The notes under the pieces were generated by a model that was not told the DNA's origin, did no database searches, and was given only the letters and a program-made list of their open reading frames with translations. 64,000 bases of DNA from Pseudomonas sp. WS 5079 (GTDB lineage Bacteria > Pseudomonadota > Gammaproteobacteria > Pseudomonadales > Pseudomonadaceae): positions 186,001 to 250,000 of the forward strand of contig NZ_JAAQWN010000002.1 in assembly GCF_012985465.1 (NCBI RefSeq). The letters are read 5' to 3'. Made by a program: the position numbers and the translations under genes. Position 1 is the first letter of the stretch. Each line of letters opens with the position of its first letter. This document shows, piece by piece, positions 43,654-53,037 of this stretch.

Positions 43654-45555
43654 TTACATTTCTACCTGGGTCCCCAACTCAATCACCCGGTTCACCGGCA
43701 ACTTGAAGAAACGCAGGTTGCCGTTGGCGTTCTTCAGCATGAAAGCAAACAACCCCTCGCGCCAGCGCGCCATGCCTTCGAGCTTGGAGGCGATGACCGT
43801 CTCGCGGCTGAGGAAGTAGGTGGTACGCATAGGACTGAAGTCCAGGTCGTCCAGATGGCAAAGCTTCAGGGCTTCGGGCACGTCCGGCTCATCGGTAAAG
43901 CCAAAATGCAGGATCACCCGGAAGAAACCGTCGCCATAGGAATCCACTTCGAAGCGGCGCTGGGCCGGGACGCGCGGGATATCTTCATAGGCCACCGTCA
44001 GCAGCACCACCTGCTCGTGCAGCACCTGGTTGTGCAGCAGGTTATGCAGCAAGGCGTGGGGCACCGCGTCCGGGCGGGCGGTGAGGAACACCGCCGTGCC
44101 CTGCACGCGATGAGGCGGCTGGACGCGGATGCTGCTGATAAAGATCGGCAGCGGTAATCCGCCCTCATCCAGGCGTTCCACCAGCAATTGCTTGCCGCGC
44201 TTCCAGGTGGTCATCAGCACAAACAGCACAATCCCCGCCAACACCGGGAATGCACCGCCCTGCACCACTTTCGGCACGTTGGCCGCAAAGAACAGGCCAT
44301 CCACCAGCAAAAAGCCCAGCAATACGGGCACGGCCAGGACCGGCGGCCATTTCCACAACAGCAGCATCACGGCGGAAACCAGGATGGTGGTCATCAACAT
44401 GGTCCCGGTCACAGCTACCCCGTAGGCCGAGGCCAGGGCGCCCGAGGACTCGAAGCCCAGCACCAGCAGGATCACGCCGACCATCAGCGACCAGTTCACC
44501 GCGCCGATATAGATCTGGCCCTGCTCGGCGCTGGAAGTGTGCTGGATATGCATGCGCGGGATGTAGCCGAGCTGGATCGCCTGGCGCGTCAACGAGAACG
44601 CACCGGAAATCACTGCCTGGGAAGCAATCACCGTGGCCAGGGTGGACAAGCCCACCAGCGGCAGCAAGGCCCAGCTTGGCGCCAGCAGGTAGAACGGGTT
44701 GCGCGCGGCCTCGGGGTCACCGAGCAACATCGCGCCCTGGCCAAAATAGTTGAGCACCAGCGCCGGCAGCACCAGGATGAACCAGGCCCGGGCAATGGGT
44801 TTGCGGCCGAAGTGGCCCATGTCGGCATACAGCGCTTCGGCGCCGGTCAAGGCCAGCACCACGGCGCCGAGGATTGCTACGCCGATACCCGGATGGACCA
44901 TGAAGAAACGCACACCCCACATCGGGTTCATCGCGTTGAGCACTTCGGGGTGCTGGACGATGCCATAGACGCCCAGGCCGCCCAGCACCAAAAACCAGGT
45001 GACCATCACCGGCCCGAACAGCTTGCCGATGCGGTCGGTGCCATGTTTCTGGATCAGGAACAGCCCTACCAGCACCACCAACGCCACGGGCACGACCCAA
45101 TGCTCAAGGCCGTCGAACGCCAGTTCCAAGCCCTCGATGGCCGACAACACCGAAATCGCCGGGGTGATCATGCTGTCGCCATAGAACAGCGCCGCGCCAC
45201 ACAGGCCGCACACCACCAGGAAACTGCGCAGCCGCGGATGATTGCCCGCCGCCCGTCGGGCCAGCGCCGTCAGCGCCATGATGCCGCCCTCGCCCTGGTT
45301 GTCGGCGCGCAGCACGAACAACATGTACTTGATGGACACCACCCAGATCAACGACCAGAAGATCAGCGCCAGGATCCCCAGCACCCCATCATGATTGACC
45401 TGCACCCCATAACTGCCGGAAAACACCTCTTTAAGGGTGTAGAGCGGGCTGGTGCCGATATCGCCATAAACCACCCCGACCGCCGCCACCAACATGCCGA
45501 TTGGCTTTGCGCTGGAATGCCCGGCACCCGCCGCCTGACTATTTACCTGACCCAT
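43654..45555 (-). CDS. kup: Kup potassium uptake transporter
   Basis: 633 residues from ATG 45555 (GGGAGTGG before it; a TTG one codon earlier is also in frame). About 12 membrane helices: [23 protein letters not shown] is the diagnostic first helix of KUP/HAK/KT proteins, with [15 protein letters not shown] and [15 protein letters not shown] following. A soluble C-terminal domain (about 450-633) ends IELGTQVEM. Moves K+ with H+ across the inner membrane. Divergent from rimO across a 309-base gap. Confidence 0.95.
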   Translation of the reverse strand: MGQVNSQAAGAGHSSAKPIGMLVAAVGVVYGDIGTSPLYTLKEVFSGSYGVQVNHDGVLGILALIFWSLIWVVSIKYMLFVLRADNQGEGGIMALTALARRAAGNHPRLRSFLVVCGLCGAALFYGDSMITPAISVLSAIEGLELAFDGLEHWVVPVALVVLVGLFLIQKHGTDRIGKLFGPVMVTWFLVLGGLGVYGIVQHPEVLNAMNPMWGVRFFMVHPGIGVAILGAVVLALTGAEALYADMGHFGRKPIARAWFILVLPALVLNYFGQGAMLLGDPEAARNPFYLLAPSWALLPLVGLSTLATVIASQAVISGAFSLTRQAIQLGYIPRMHIQHTSSAEQGQIYIGAVNWSLMVGVILLVLGFESSGALASAYGVAVTGTMLMTTILVSAVMLLLWKWPPVLAVPVLLGFLLVDGLFFAANVPKVVQGGAFPVLAGIVLFVLMTTWKRGKQLLVERLDEGGLPLPIFISSIRVQPPHRVQGTAVFLTARPDAVPHALLHNLLHNQVLHEQVVLLTVAYEDIPRVPAQRRFEVDSYGDGFFRVILHFGFTDEPDVPEALKLCHLDDLDFSPMRTTYFLSRETVIASKLEGMARWREGLFAFMLKNANGNLRFFKLPVNRVIELGTQVEM

Positions 45556-45864
45556 CAACCACTCCCGCCCTTTTGACCTGAGGTCTTTTATAAACAGCCC
45601 AGCTATACACTTAAGCCCAAAGCTAAGCTATACACAGCATGTGCCGCTGTACTTCTGGTAACAGATTATTTGTTGACTACCAACCTAACCCCGGTGCAAC
45701 GGCGCGCAGCATAGCGCAGCACTCGTCGTATTTCCCTGCATAAAGCTGGTCAAGTGCGTTTCCCGTCGCTAGAATTGCGCACTTTTTGATCAGAGGCACA
45801 TCAAGTGCCCGTCCGCTGCCCTGTCGTGCCCGACTGGCGGCGTCATTCAATACCGAGGTTAGAC
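45556..45864. promoter_or_regulatory. divergent kup/rimO intergenic region
   Basis: 309 bases without a convincing gene; a 68-codon minus-strand frame in it has no ribosome site or homology I recognise. The direct repeat AGCTATACAC occurs at 45601-45610 and 45626-45635, 25 bases apart, close to the kup start, with AT-rich sequence around it. Further on, GCAGCATAGCGCAGCAC is a short imperfect repeat. Promoters for both genes must lie here but I cannot define them. Confidence 0.45.
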
Positions 45865-47205
45865 ATGTCCACCACCATCGCAAAAGCCAACCCCAAGGTT
45901 GGCTTTGTTTCCCTGGGTTGCCCGAAGGCGCTCGTCGACTCCGAGCGCATCCTCACGCAACTGCGCATGGAAGGCTACGACGTCGTGTCCACTTATCAGG
46001 ACGCCGATGTGGTGGTGGTCAACACCTGTGGCTTCATTGACTCAGCCAAGGCAGAGTCTCTGGAAGTGATCGGCGAAGCCATCAAGGAAAACGGCAAGGT
46101 CATCGTCACCGGCTGCATGGGTGTGGAAGAAGGCAATATCCGCAACGTGCACCCAAGCGTGCTGGCCGTGACCGGTCCGCAGCAATACGAGCAGGTGGTC
46201 AACGCCGTGCACGAGGTAGTGCCGCCGCGCCAGGACCACAACCCGCTGATCGACCTGGTGCCACCACAGGGCATCAAGCTGACCCCGCGGCATTATGCGT
46301 ACCTGAAGATTTCCGAAGGCTGCAACCACAGCTGCAGCTTCTGCATCATCCCGTCGATGCGCGGCAAGCTGGTCAGCCGCCCGGTGGGCGATGTACTGGA
46401 CGAGGCCCAGCGCCTGGTCAAGTCTGGCGTCAAGGAACTGCTGGTGATCTCCCAGGACACCAGCGCCTACGGCGTCGATGTGAAGTACCGCACCGGTTTC
46501 TGGAACGGCGCGCCGGTGAAAACCCGCATGACCGAACTGTGCGAAGCCCTGAGCAGCCTGGGTGTGTGGGTGCGCCTGCACTACGTGTACCCTTACCCGC
46601 ACGTCGACGAATTGATCCCGTTGATGGCCGCCGGCAAAATCCTGCCGTACCTGGACATCCCGTTCCAGCACGCCAGCCCCAAAGTGCTCAAGGCCATGAA
46701 ACGCCCGGCCTTCGAAGACAAGACCCTGGCGCGCATCAAGAACTGGCGCCAGATATGCCCCGAGCTGATCATCCGCTCGACCTTTATCGTCGGCTTCCCC
46801 GGCGAAACCGAAGAAGACTTCCAGTACCTGCTGGACTGGCTGACTGAAGCCCAGCTGGATCGCGTCGGCTGCTTCCAGTACTCGCCGGTGGAAGGTGCCC
46901 CGGCCAACCTGCTGGACCTGGCCGTGGTGCCGGATGACGTCAAGCAAGACCGCTGGGAGCGCTTCATGGCCCATCAACAGGCCATCAGCTCGGCCCGCCT
47001 GCAACTGCGTATCGGCAAGGAAATCGAAGTGCTGATCGACGAAGTGGACGAGCAAGGCGCGGTCGGCCGTTGCTTCTTCGACGCACCGGAAATCGACGGC
47101 AATGTATTTATCGATGACGCCAGCGGCCTCAAGCCAGGCGACAAGGTCTGGTGCACGGTCACCGACGCCGACGAGTACGACCTCTGGGCGCAAAAACGCG
47201 ACTAA
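45865..47205 (+). CDS. rimO: ribosomal protein uS12 methylthiotransferase RimO
   Basis: 446 residues; start at 45865 supported by GAGG 8 bases before it and by homologues (an in-frame reading from 45805 is not). N-terminal UPF0004 domain with [16 protein letters not shown] and further Cys residues for the auxiliary cluster, radical SAM motif C153-xxx-C157-xx-C160 ([11 protein letters not shown]), and a C-terminal TRAM domain (from about 380). Adds a methylthio group to Asp88 of uS12. Followed by a terminator. Confidence 0.96.
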   Translation: MSTTIAKANPKVGFVSLGCPKALVDSERILTQLRMEGYDVVSTYQDADVVVVNTCGFIDSAKAESLEVIGEAIKENGKVIVTGCMGVEEGNIRNVHPSVLAVTGPQQYEQVVNAVHEVVPPRQDHNPLIDLVPPQGIKLTPRHYAYLKISEGCNHSCSFCIIPSMRGKLVSRPVGDVLDEAQRLVKSGVKELLVISQDTSAYGVDVKYRTGFWNGAPVKTRMTELCEALSSLGVWVRLHYVYPYPHVDELIPLMAAGKILPYLDIPFQHASPKVLKAMKRPAFEDKTLARIKNWRQICPELIIRSTFIVGFPGETEEDFQYLLDWLTEAQLDRVGCFQYSPVEGAPANLLDLAVVPDDVKQDRWERFMAHQQAISSARLQLRIGKEIEVLIDEVDEQGAVGRCFFDAPEIDGNVFIDDASGLKPGDKVWCTVTDADEYDLWAQKRD

Positions 47206-47218
47206 GCTGTAAAAAATT

Positions 47219-47256
47219 GAAAAAGCCCTGCTTCTGGACAAGATGCGGGGCTTTTT
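47219..47256 (+). terminator. intrinsic terminator after rimO
   Basis: AAAAGCCCTGC, loop TTCTGGACAAGAT, GCGGGGCTTTTTT, one G-U pair in the stem. Confidence 0.85.
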
Positions 47257-47308
47257 TAGGTCTATCGTTTGCCCCATCAACGCCAACAAGCAGCAAGGAG
47301 CAGCGGGC

Positions 47309-47779
47309 ATGGGCCAGCACTCGGTCATCCACACCCCAAAAACCAGCGACTACCCGGAGCTGACCCGGATCTGGGAGGCCTCGGTGCGCGCCACCCATGA
47401 CTTCCTGCCGCAAAGCTACATCGAACGCCTCAGGCACCTGGTGCTGACGCGCTACCTGGATGCCGTGATGTTGATCTGCACCAAGGACGCGCGCCAACGG
47501 ATCACCGGGTTTGCCGGCGTTGCGGCGGGCAAGGTGGAAATGCTGTTCATCGACCCGCACTACCGGGGCCAGGGCCTGGGCCGGCAGTTGCTGCACTATG
47601 CCATTACCTCGATGAATGCCGATGAGCTGGACGTCAACGAACAAAACCCCCAGGCCCTGGGCTTCTATATCAAGCAGGGTTTTGAAGTGATCGGGCGCAC
47701 CGAGCATGACGGCATGGGGCAGCCTTATCCGTTGCTGCATATGCGTTTGCGCCAGGCCCAGCAAACACGCAGTGGCTGA
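47309..47779 (+). CDS. GNAT-family N-acetyltransferase
   Basis: 156 residues; AAGGAG lies about 9 bases before the ATG at 47309. The acetyl-CoA loop is MLFIDPHYRGQGLGRQLL (R/Q-x-x-G-x-G/A), and LDVNEQNPQALGFYIKQGFEVIGRTE is the C-terminal GNAT block. Resembles YjaB-type proteins. The acceptor substrate is unknown. The start of the gene follows the rimO terminator closely and it should have its own promoter. Confidence 0.88.
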   Translation: MGQHSVIHTPKTSDYPELTRIWEASVRATHDFLPQSYIERLRHLVLTRYLDAVMLICTKDARQRITGFAGVAAGKVEMLFIDPHYRGQGLGRQLLHYAITSMNADELDVNEQNPQALGFYIKQGFEVIGRTEHDGMGQPYPLLHMRLRQAQQTRSG

Positions 47780-47874
47780 CACCTCCCACAAAAAGCAACT
47801 GCGGCGAAATGGGGCCGGGATTAACCGGCTCCAGGCAGGTACAATAGCTGCCCCCTTTTGTTACGGCCCTTGTC

Positions 47875-48585
47875 ATGACTGACCCCATACGCCTCTCCAA
47901 ACGCCTTATCGAACTGGTCGGTTGCTCCCGTCGGGAGGCCGAGCTGTTCATCGAAGGCGGCTGGGTCTCGGTGGATGGCGAAGTGATCGATGAACCGCAG
48001 TTCAAGGTCACGACACAAAAAGTCGAACTTGATCCCGAGGCCAAGGCCACCGCTCCAGAGCCGGTGACTATCCTGTTTCATGCGCCGGCCGGCGTGGACG
48101 TCGACAGCGCGATGCAGTCCCTCAGCGCCGAGACCCTGTCCGAGGAGCACCGCTTCAGCAAGCGCCCGCTCAAGGGCCACTTCCTGCGCCTGACCGCCAG
48201 CGCCGACCTGCAAGCCAAGGCCAGCGGCCTGTTGGTGTTTACCCAGGACTGGAAGATCCTGCGCAAGCTGACGGCCGACGCCGCCAAGATCGAGCAGGAG
48301 TATGTGGTTGAAGTCTCAGGCGACGTGGCCGCGCACGGCCTGAACCGCCTCGCCCACGGCCTGATGTACAAAGGCAAGGAGTTGCCTGCAGTCAAAGCCA
48401 GCTGGCAGAACGAGAACCGCCTGCGCTTTGCCCTGAAAAACCCGCAGCCCGGCATCATTGCCCTGTTCTGCGAAGCCATTGGCCTGAAGGTTGTGGCCAT
48501 TCGCCGCATCCGCATTGGCGGCGTGTCCATCGGCAAGGTGCCGGTCGGCCAGTGGCGCTACATGTCCGGCAAAGAAAAGTTCTAA
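47875..48585 (+). CDS. RluF/RsuA-like pseudouridine synthase homologue without catalytic Asp
   Basis: 236 residues. N-terminal S4 RNA-binding domain (RLSKRLIELVGCSRREAELFIEGGWVSVDGEV) and a pseudouridine-synthase-like domain (GLLVFTQDWKILRKL, IEQEYVVEVSG, IGLKVVAIRRIRIGGVSIG). At the position of the universal GRLDxDTxGLL motif the protein reads ADLQAKASGLL, so the catalytic Asp is Gln113 by direct reading and the preceding Arg is Asp. It may be an RNA-binding protein or use a different residue. Annotated rRNA pseudouridine synthase activity should not be assumed. Confidence 0.8.
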   Translation: MTDPIRLSKRLIELVGCSRREAELFIEGGWVSVDGEVIDEPQFKVTTQKVELDPEAKATAPEPVTILFHAPAGVDVDSAMQSLSAETLSEEHRFSKRPLKGHFLRLTASADLQAKASGLLVFTQDWKILRKLTADAAKIEQEYVVEVSGDVAAHGLNRLAHGLMYKGKELPAVKASWQNENRLRFALKNPQPGIIALFCEAIGLKVVAIRRIRIGGVSIGKVPVGQWRYMSGKEKF

Positions 48586-48600
48586 GCCACCCTATCTCTC

Positions 48601-48624
48601 GACCTCGCCCGCCCGGGCGAGGTC
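48601..48624. terminator. strong hairpin without T run
   Basis: GACCTCGCCC-GCCC-GGGCGAGGTC: perfect 10-bp stem with 4-base loop between the pseudouridine-synthase-like gene and the DUF1456 gene. No poly-T follows. Confidence 0.45.
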
Positions 48625-48651
48625 TACAGTCGAATACCAGGATTGCCCACC

Positions 48652-49113
48652 ATGATTCACAACGACGTACTGCGCAGCGTGCGCTACATGCTCGACATCA
48701 GCGACAACAAGATGGTCGAGATCATCAAGATCGGCGGCATGGAAGTGTCCAAGGACGACCTGCTGACCTACCTCAAGAAAGACGAGGAAGAAGGCTTCGT
48801 GTTCTGCCCTGACGAAGTCATGGCGCACTTCCTCGATGGCCTGGTGATCTTCAAGCGCGGCAAGGACGAAAGCCGTCCACCGCAGCCGATCGAAACCCCG
48901 GTGACCAACAACATCATCCTCAAGAAACTGCGCGTGGCCTTCGAACTCAAGGAAGACGACATGCACGCCATCCTCAAGGCAGCCGAGTTCCCGGTGTCCA
49001 AGCCGGAACTGAGCGCGCTGTTCCGCAAGTTCGGCCACACCAACTATCGCCCGTGTGGCGACCAGTTGCTGCGTAACTTCCTCAAGGGCCTGACCCTGCG
49101 GGTTCGCGCGTAA
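48652..49113 (+). CDS. YehS-type DUF1456 protein
   Basis: 153 residues; start at ATG 48652, with CAGGA 9 bases before (a TTG three codons earlier is less likely). Two tandem DUF1456 units: NDVLRSVRYMLDISDNKMVEIIKIGG and NNIILKKLRVAFELKEDDMHAILKAAEF each begin a helical repeat. About 75-residue duplicated helical units. The family is widespread in gammaproteobacteria without known activity. Three bases precede trmO, so they form an operon. Confidence 0.85.
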   Translation: MIHNDVLRSVRYMLDISDNKMVEIIKIGGMEVSKDDLLTYLKKDEEEGFVFCPDEVMAHFLDGLVIFKRGKDESRPPQPIETPVTNNIILKKLRVAFELKEDDMHAILKAAEFPVSKPELSALFRKFGHTNYRPCGDQLLRNFLKGLTLRVRA

Positions 49114-49116
49114 GCT

Positions 49117-49812
49117 ATGAGTTACAACGTCTCGCCCATCGGCTTCGTACGCTCCTGTTTCAAGGAGAAGTTCGCCATCCCGCGCCAGCCACAACTGGCG
49201 CCCGCCGCCCGCGGCGTGTTGGAGTTGGTCGCGCCGTTCGACCAGGGTGAGGCAGTACAGGGCCTGGAGCAGGTCAGCCATGTGTGGCTGCTGTTCCTGT
49301 TTCATCAGGCCCTGGAAGACAAGCCGCGCTTGAAAGTGCGCCCGCCACGCCTGGGCGGCAACACGTCCATGGGCGTATTTGCCACCCGCGCGACCCATCG
49401 CCCCAATGGCATTGGCCAGTCAGTGGTCAAGCTGGACAAGGTAGAGCCGGGCCGGCTGTGGATTTCCGGGATCGATCTGCTCGATGGCACGCCGGTCCTG
49501 GATATCAAGCCGTATGTGCCCTATGCCGACATCATCGACACCGCCACCAACAGCATCGCCAGCAGCGCACCACCGCTGATTCCTGTGCAGTGGCTCAAGA
49601 CCGCCCTGCACCAGGCTCACAGCCACGGCCAGCGCCTGGACGAGCCGCTGGTAGAGCTGATTGAGCAGTGTCTGGCGCAGGATCCACGGCCGGCGTATCA
49701 GACGCCAGGGCCGGAGCGCGAATATGGAGTGCGCTTCTGGGATGTGGATGTGCGTTGGCACTATCCCGAGGCGGGGATGATTTGTGTGCTTGAAGTGGTT
49801 GCGGCCGAATAA
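49117..49812 (+). CDS. trmO: tRNA t6A37 N6-methyltransferase TrmO (TsaA/YaeB)
   Basis: 231 residues, 3 bases after the DUF1456 gene. The TsaA-like beta barrel (SPIGFVRSCFKEKFAIPRQP, VSHVWLLFLFHQ, GVFATRATHRPNGIGQSVVKL, GIDLLDGTPVLDIKPYVPYAD) is followed by a C-terminal domain (about 160-231). TrmO adds the methyl of m6t6A37 in tRNA-Thr(GGU) using SAM. The SAM-binding block RPNGIG is intact. Confidence 0.92.
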   Translation: MSYNVSPIGFVRSCFKEKFAIPRQPQLAPAARGVLELVAPFDQGEAVQGLEQVSHVWLLFLFHQALEDKPRLKVRPPRLGGNTSMGVFATRATHRPNGIGQSVVKLDKVEPGRLWISGIDLLDGTPVLDIKPYVPYADIIDTATNSIASSAPPLIPVQWLKTALHQAHSHGQRLDEPLVELIEQCLAQDPRPAYQTPGPEREYGVRFWDVDVRWHYPEAGMICVLEVVAAE

Positions 49813-49842
49813 ACGCCAAAAACAAATATGGGAGCTGGCCGG

Positions 49843-49929
49843 TGTAGGAGCTGGCTTGCCTGCGATGGCATCACTGTGGTGTAACTGATACACCGAGGTG
49901 CCTATATCGCAGGCAAGCCAGCTCCTACA
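49843..49929. repeat. REP pair, TGTAGGAGCTGGCTTGCCTG class
   Basis: TGTAGGAGCTGGCTTGCCTG and inverse CAGGCAAGCCAGCTCCTACA. Outer truncated copies (GGGAGCTGGCC at the left and GGCAGCTCCCACA at the right) suggest nested or stacked REP units. Confidence 0.87.
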
Positions 49930-49959
49930 CCGGGCAGCTCCCACATTTTTTGACCGCGT

Positions 49960-50739
49960 TTATTTCTCGACGAACGCACGTTCGATCAGGTAGTCACCCG
50001 GCTCACGCATGCGTGGCGAAACCTTCAGGCCGAAGCTGTTCAGCACTTCGCTGGTCTCGTCGAGCATGCTCGGGCTACCGCACAGCATGGCGCGGTCGTC
50101 TTCAGGATTGATCGGCGGCAGGCCGATATCGCTGAACAGCTTGCCGCTGCGCATCAGGTCGGTGAGGCGGCCTTCGTTTTCGAACGGCTCGCGGGTCACG
50201 GTCGGGTAGTAGATCAACTTTTCACGCAGCGCTTCGCCGAAGAACTCGTTCTGTGGCAGGTGCTCGGTGATGAATTCGCGGTAAGCGACTTCGTTGACGT
50301 AACGCACGCCGTGGCACAGGATCACTTTTTCAAAGCGCTCGTAGGTTTCCGGGTCCTGGATCACGCTCATGAATGGCGCAAGACCAGTACCGGTGCTGAG
50401 CAGATACAGGTGTTTGCCCGGCTTCAGATCGTCGAGCACCAGGGTGCCCGTCGGTTTTTTGCTGATGATGATCTCGTCGCCTTCCTTCAAATGCTGCAAT
50501 TGGGAAGTCAGCGGGCCATCCGGGACCTTGATGCTGAAGAACTCCAGATGCTCTTCCCAGTTCGGGCTGGCAATGGAGTAAGCACGCATGAGCGGGCGGC
50601 CGTTGGGCTGCTGCAGGCCGATCATCACGAACTGACCGTTCTCGAAGCGCAGGCCCGGATCGCGGGTGCACTTGAAGCTGAACAGAGTGTCGTTCCAGTG
50701 ATGAACACTGAGGACACGCTCGTGGTTCATGTTGCTCAT
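49960..50739 (-). CDS. fpr: ferredoxin/flavodoxin-NADP+ reductase Fpr
   Basis: 259 residues from 50739 (AGGAG about 10 bases before). FAD-binding RAYSIASPNWEEHLEFFSIKV, NADP-binding STGTGLAPFMSV and CGSPSML, and C-terminal EPGDYLIERAFVEK are typical of subclass I bacterial FNRs. It reduces ferredoxin/flavodoxin with NADPH and helps under oxidative stress. Divergent from finR, the LysR regulator that in P. putida and P. aeruginosa activates fpr in response to superoxide. Confidence 0.95.
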   Translation of the reverse strand: MSNMNHERVLSVHHWNDTLFSFKCTRDPGLRFENGQFVMIGLQQPNGRPLMRAYSIASPNWEEHLEFFSIKVPDGPLTSQLQHLKEGDEIIISKKPTGTLVLDDLKPGKHLYLLSTGTGLAPFMSVIQDPETYERFEKVILCHGVRYVNEVAYREFITEHLPQNEFFGEALREKLIYYPTVTREPFENEGRLTDLMRSGKLFSDIGLPPINPEDDRAMLCGSPSMLDETSEVLNSFGLKVSPRMREPGDYLIERAFVEK

Positions 50740-50864
50740 GTACGGGGAACTCCTGGAAATGGGTCTGCGCCAAAATGATAGGTGCGCAATTGCACAGTAT
50801 TCTAATGGCGGCGACAATATCTGTTAACTGGATTATTAAGATAAGGGTTATCGGTTATATCGAT

Positions 50865-51791
50865 ATGCGATTTACTCTCCGTCAACTGCAAGTCTTCGTC
50901 GCCGTCGCCCAGCAGGAAAGTGTGTCACGCGCTGCTGGCCTTCTGGCCTTATCTCAATCCGCCGCCAGCACCTCGATCACCGAGCTGGAGCGCCAATCCA
51001 GCTGCCAATTGTTCGACCGCGCCGGTAAACGCCTGAGCCTCAACGCCCTGGGTCATCAGTTGCTGCCCCAGGCGGTGGCGCTGCTGGACCAGGCCAAGGA
51101 AATCGAAGACCTGCTCAACGGCAAGTCCGGCTTCGGCTCCCTGGCAGTCGGCGCGACCCTGACCATCGGCAATTACCTGGCCACACTGCTGATCGGCAGT
51201 TTCATGCAGCAGCATCCCGAGAGCCAGGTGAAGCTGCATGTACAGAACACTGCGCATATCGTGCATCAGGTTGCGCATTACGAAATTGATCTGGGTCTAA
51301 TCGAAGGTGACTGCAGCCACCCGGACATTGAGGTGCAAACCTGGGTCGAGGATGAACTGGTGGTGTTCTGTGCGCCCCAGCATCCCCTGGCCCTGCGTGG
51401 CCAGGCGAGCATGGAGCAGTTGACCCATGAAGCCTGGATCCTGCGGGAGCAGGGCTCCGGGACGCGCCTGACGTTTGATCAGGCCATGCGCCATCATCGC
51501 AGCGCGCTGAATATCCGCCTGGAGCTGGAGCACACCGAGGCGATCAAGCGCGCCGTGGAGTCGGGATTGGGGATTGGCTGCATTTCCCGCCTGGCGCTAC
51601 GGGATGCGTTCCGGCGCGGCAGCCTGGTGCCCGTCGAGACCCCGGACCTGGACCTGGCCCGGCAGTTCTACTTTATCTGGCATAAACAGAAGTACCAGAC
51701 CTCGGCCATGCGCGAGTTCCTCGAACTGTGCCGCGCCTTTACCGCCGGGGTGCAGCGCAGCGACGAGATCGTGCTGCCGAATATCGCCTAG
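50865..51791 (+). CDS. finR: LysR-family regulator FinR
   Basis: 308 residues from 50865. N-terminal winged HTH (MRFTLRQLQVFVAVAQQESVSRAAGLLALSQSAAS) and effector domain from about residue 90 (GSLAVGATLTIGNYLATLLIGSF). The 125-base gap to fpr must hold the shared operator. FinR in other pseudomonads governs fpr and sulfur/oxidative-stress genes, and the pairing here is the same. Its stop overlaps that of dgkA by 4 bases on the other strand. Confidence 0.92.
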   Translation: MRFTLRQLQVFVAVAQQESVSRAAGLLALSQSAASTSITELERQSSCQLFDRAGKRLSLNALGHQLLPQAVALLDQAKEIEDLLNGKSGFGSLAVGATLTIGNYLATLLIGSFMQQHPESQVKLHVQNTAHIVHQVAHYEIDLGLIEGDCSHPDIEVQTWVEDELVVFCAPQHPLALRGQASMEQLTHEAWILREQGSGTRLTFDQAMRHHRSALNIRLELEHTEAIKRAVESGLGIGCISRLALRDAFRRGSLVPVETPDLDLARQFYFIWHKQKYQTSAMREFLELCRAFTAGVQRSDEIVLPNIA

Positions 51792-52150
51792 ATCAGGATC
51801 ACGGCCCACACCACGGTAATCATGGTCAGCGCGACGAATTGCGCGGCGCTGCCCATGTCCTTGGCGTTTTTCGACAAGGGGTGGCGATCCAGGGAGATCC
51901 GGTCGATGGCCGCTTCCACCGCCGAGTTGAGCAACTCGACAATCAACGCAAGCAAGCACACGGCAATCAACAGTGCGCGCTCTACACGGCTGACGCTGAG
52001 GAAAAAGCTCAACGGAATCAGGATAACGTTGAGCAACACCAACTGACGAAAAGCCGCCTCGCCGGTGAAAGCGGCACGCAGGCCATCGAGGGAATAGCCC
52101 CCGGCGTTGAAGATACGTTTGATACCGGTTTGACCCTTGAAAGGCGACAT
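51788..52150 (-). CDS. dgkA: diacylglycerol kinase DgkA
   Basis: 120 residues from 52150, size of E. coli DgkA (122). Three membrane helices; the active-site signature EAAFRQ and NSAVEAAIDRISLDRHPLSKNAKDMGSAA are present (Glu69 and Glu76-type region). Phosphorylates diacylglycerol made by membrane-glucan or LPS modification, returning it as phosphatidic acid. Transcribed convergently to finR and in the same direction as erdR, which lies upstream of it. Confidence 0.93.
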   Translation of the reverse strand: MSPFKGQTGIKRIFNAGGYSLDGLRAAFTGEAAFRQLVLLNVILIPLSFFLSVSRVERALLIAVCLLALIVELLNSAVEAAIDRISLDRHPLSKNAKDMGSAAQFVALTMITVVWAVILI

Positions 52151-52224
52151 AGGTAGGCAACTGAGCAAAAAAGATGGAAGGAAGCTAGAGCACGCCAAGT
52201 CAAAAAAGCGTGAATCGAGCAGGC

Positions 52225-52875
52225 CTATGAGTGGGAAATTGACTCAAGTTGTTGCAACAGCAGCGCCGCCTGGGTGCGGGTGCGCACGCCCAGCTTACGG
52301 AAGATCGCGGTAACGTGTGCCTTGATGGTCGCTTCAGACACGCTCAGCTCATAGGCGATCTGCTTGTTCAGCAAGCCCTCGCAGACCATGGTCAATACAC
52401 GAAACTGCTGTGGCGTGAGGCTGGCGAGCCCTTCCTGGGCGGCCTTGGCTTCGGCGGACACGTTGATTTCTTCGAATGCCTGCGGCGGCCATGAGACATC
52501 ACCGTCCAACACCGTGCGCACCGCTGCTTGAATCTGCTCCATGGAGCTGGACTTGGGGATAAAACCACTGGCCCCGAACTCGCGGGAACGCACTACGACG
52601 TCTGCCTCTTCCTGGGCCGACACCATCACCACCGGAATCTGCGGGTATTGCCCGCGCAACAGCACCAGGCCGGAAAACCCGTAGGCACCGGGCATGTTCA
52701 GGTCCAGCAGCACCAGATCCCAATCGGTCTTGTCAGTCAGGCGGGCTTCCAGCTCAGCGATGCTGCCCACTTCCACCAGGCGGACGTCCGGGCCCAGGCC
52801 CAGTGTGACGGCCTGGTGCAGCGCGCTGCGAAAAAGCGGGTGGTCATCGGCAATCAGGATTTCGTATGTGGCCAT
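52225..52875 (-). CDS. erdR: LuxR/NarL-type response regulator ErdR
   Basis: 216 residues. Receiver domain with LIADDHPLFRSALHQAV and phospho-acceptor Asp58 (WDLVLLDLNMPGAYG), output HTH LTPQQFRVLTMVCEGLLNKQIAYELSVSEATIKAHVTAIFRKL. The neighbour of dgkA in Pseudomonas is ErdR, which with the kinase MxtR controls ethanol oxidation and acetate use. No kinase gene lies nearby. The name rests on synteny and similarity. Confidence 0.88.
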   Translation of the reverse strand: MATYEILIADDHPLFRSALHQAVTLGLGPDVRLVEVGSIAELEARLTDKTDWDLVLLDLNMPGAYGFSGLVLLRGQYPQIPVVMVSAQEEADVVVRSREFGASGFIPKSSSMEQIQAAVRTVLDGDVSWPPQAFEEINVSAEAKAAQEGLASLTPQQFRVLTMVCEGLLNKQIAYELSVSEATIKAHVTAIFRKLGVRTRTQAALLLQQLESISHS

Positions 52876-52901
52876 TTATTAAATGATCCTGTTTTTTATG
52901 G

Positions 52902-52924
52902 GAGCACCGATGGGTTCGGTGCTC
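52902..52924. other. inverted repeat before erdR
   Basis: GAGCACCGA-TGGGT-TCGGTGCTC, a 9-bp palindrome 27 bases upstream of the erdR start. It could be a protein site, perhaps for autoregulation, or a leader hairpin. Confidence 0.4.
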
Positions 52925-53037
52925 GCCAACGTACAAGGTGCCAGCCAGCGGCTGTCACGAACAGTTACGCTTGATGGCATTTTAGCCGGCTCAGGCGATG
53001 CAGTGCCATCATGCAAAGGTCATCTGACCCCGAAGTC

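Noticed and set aside
45677..45883. 68-codon minus-strand frame between kup and rimO
   Set aside because: No ribosome site, overlaps the rimO start, no recognisable feature.
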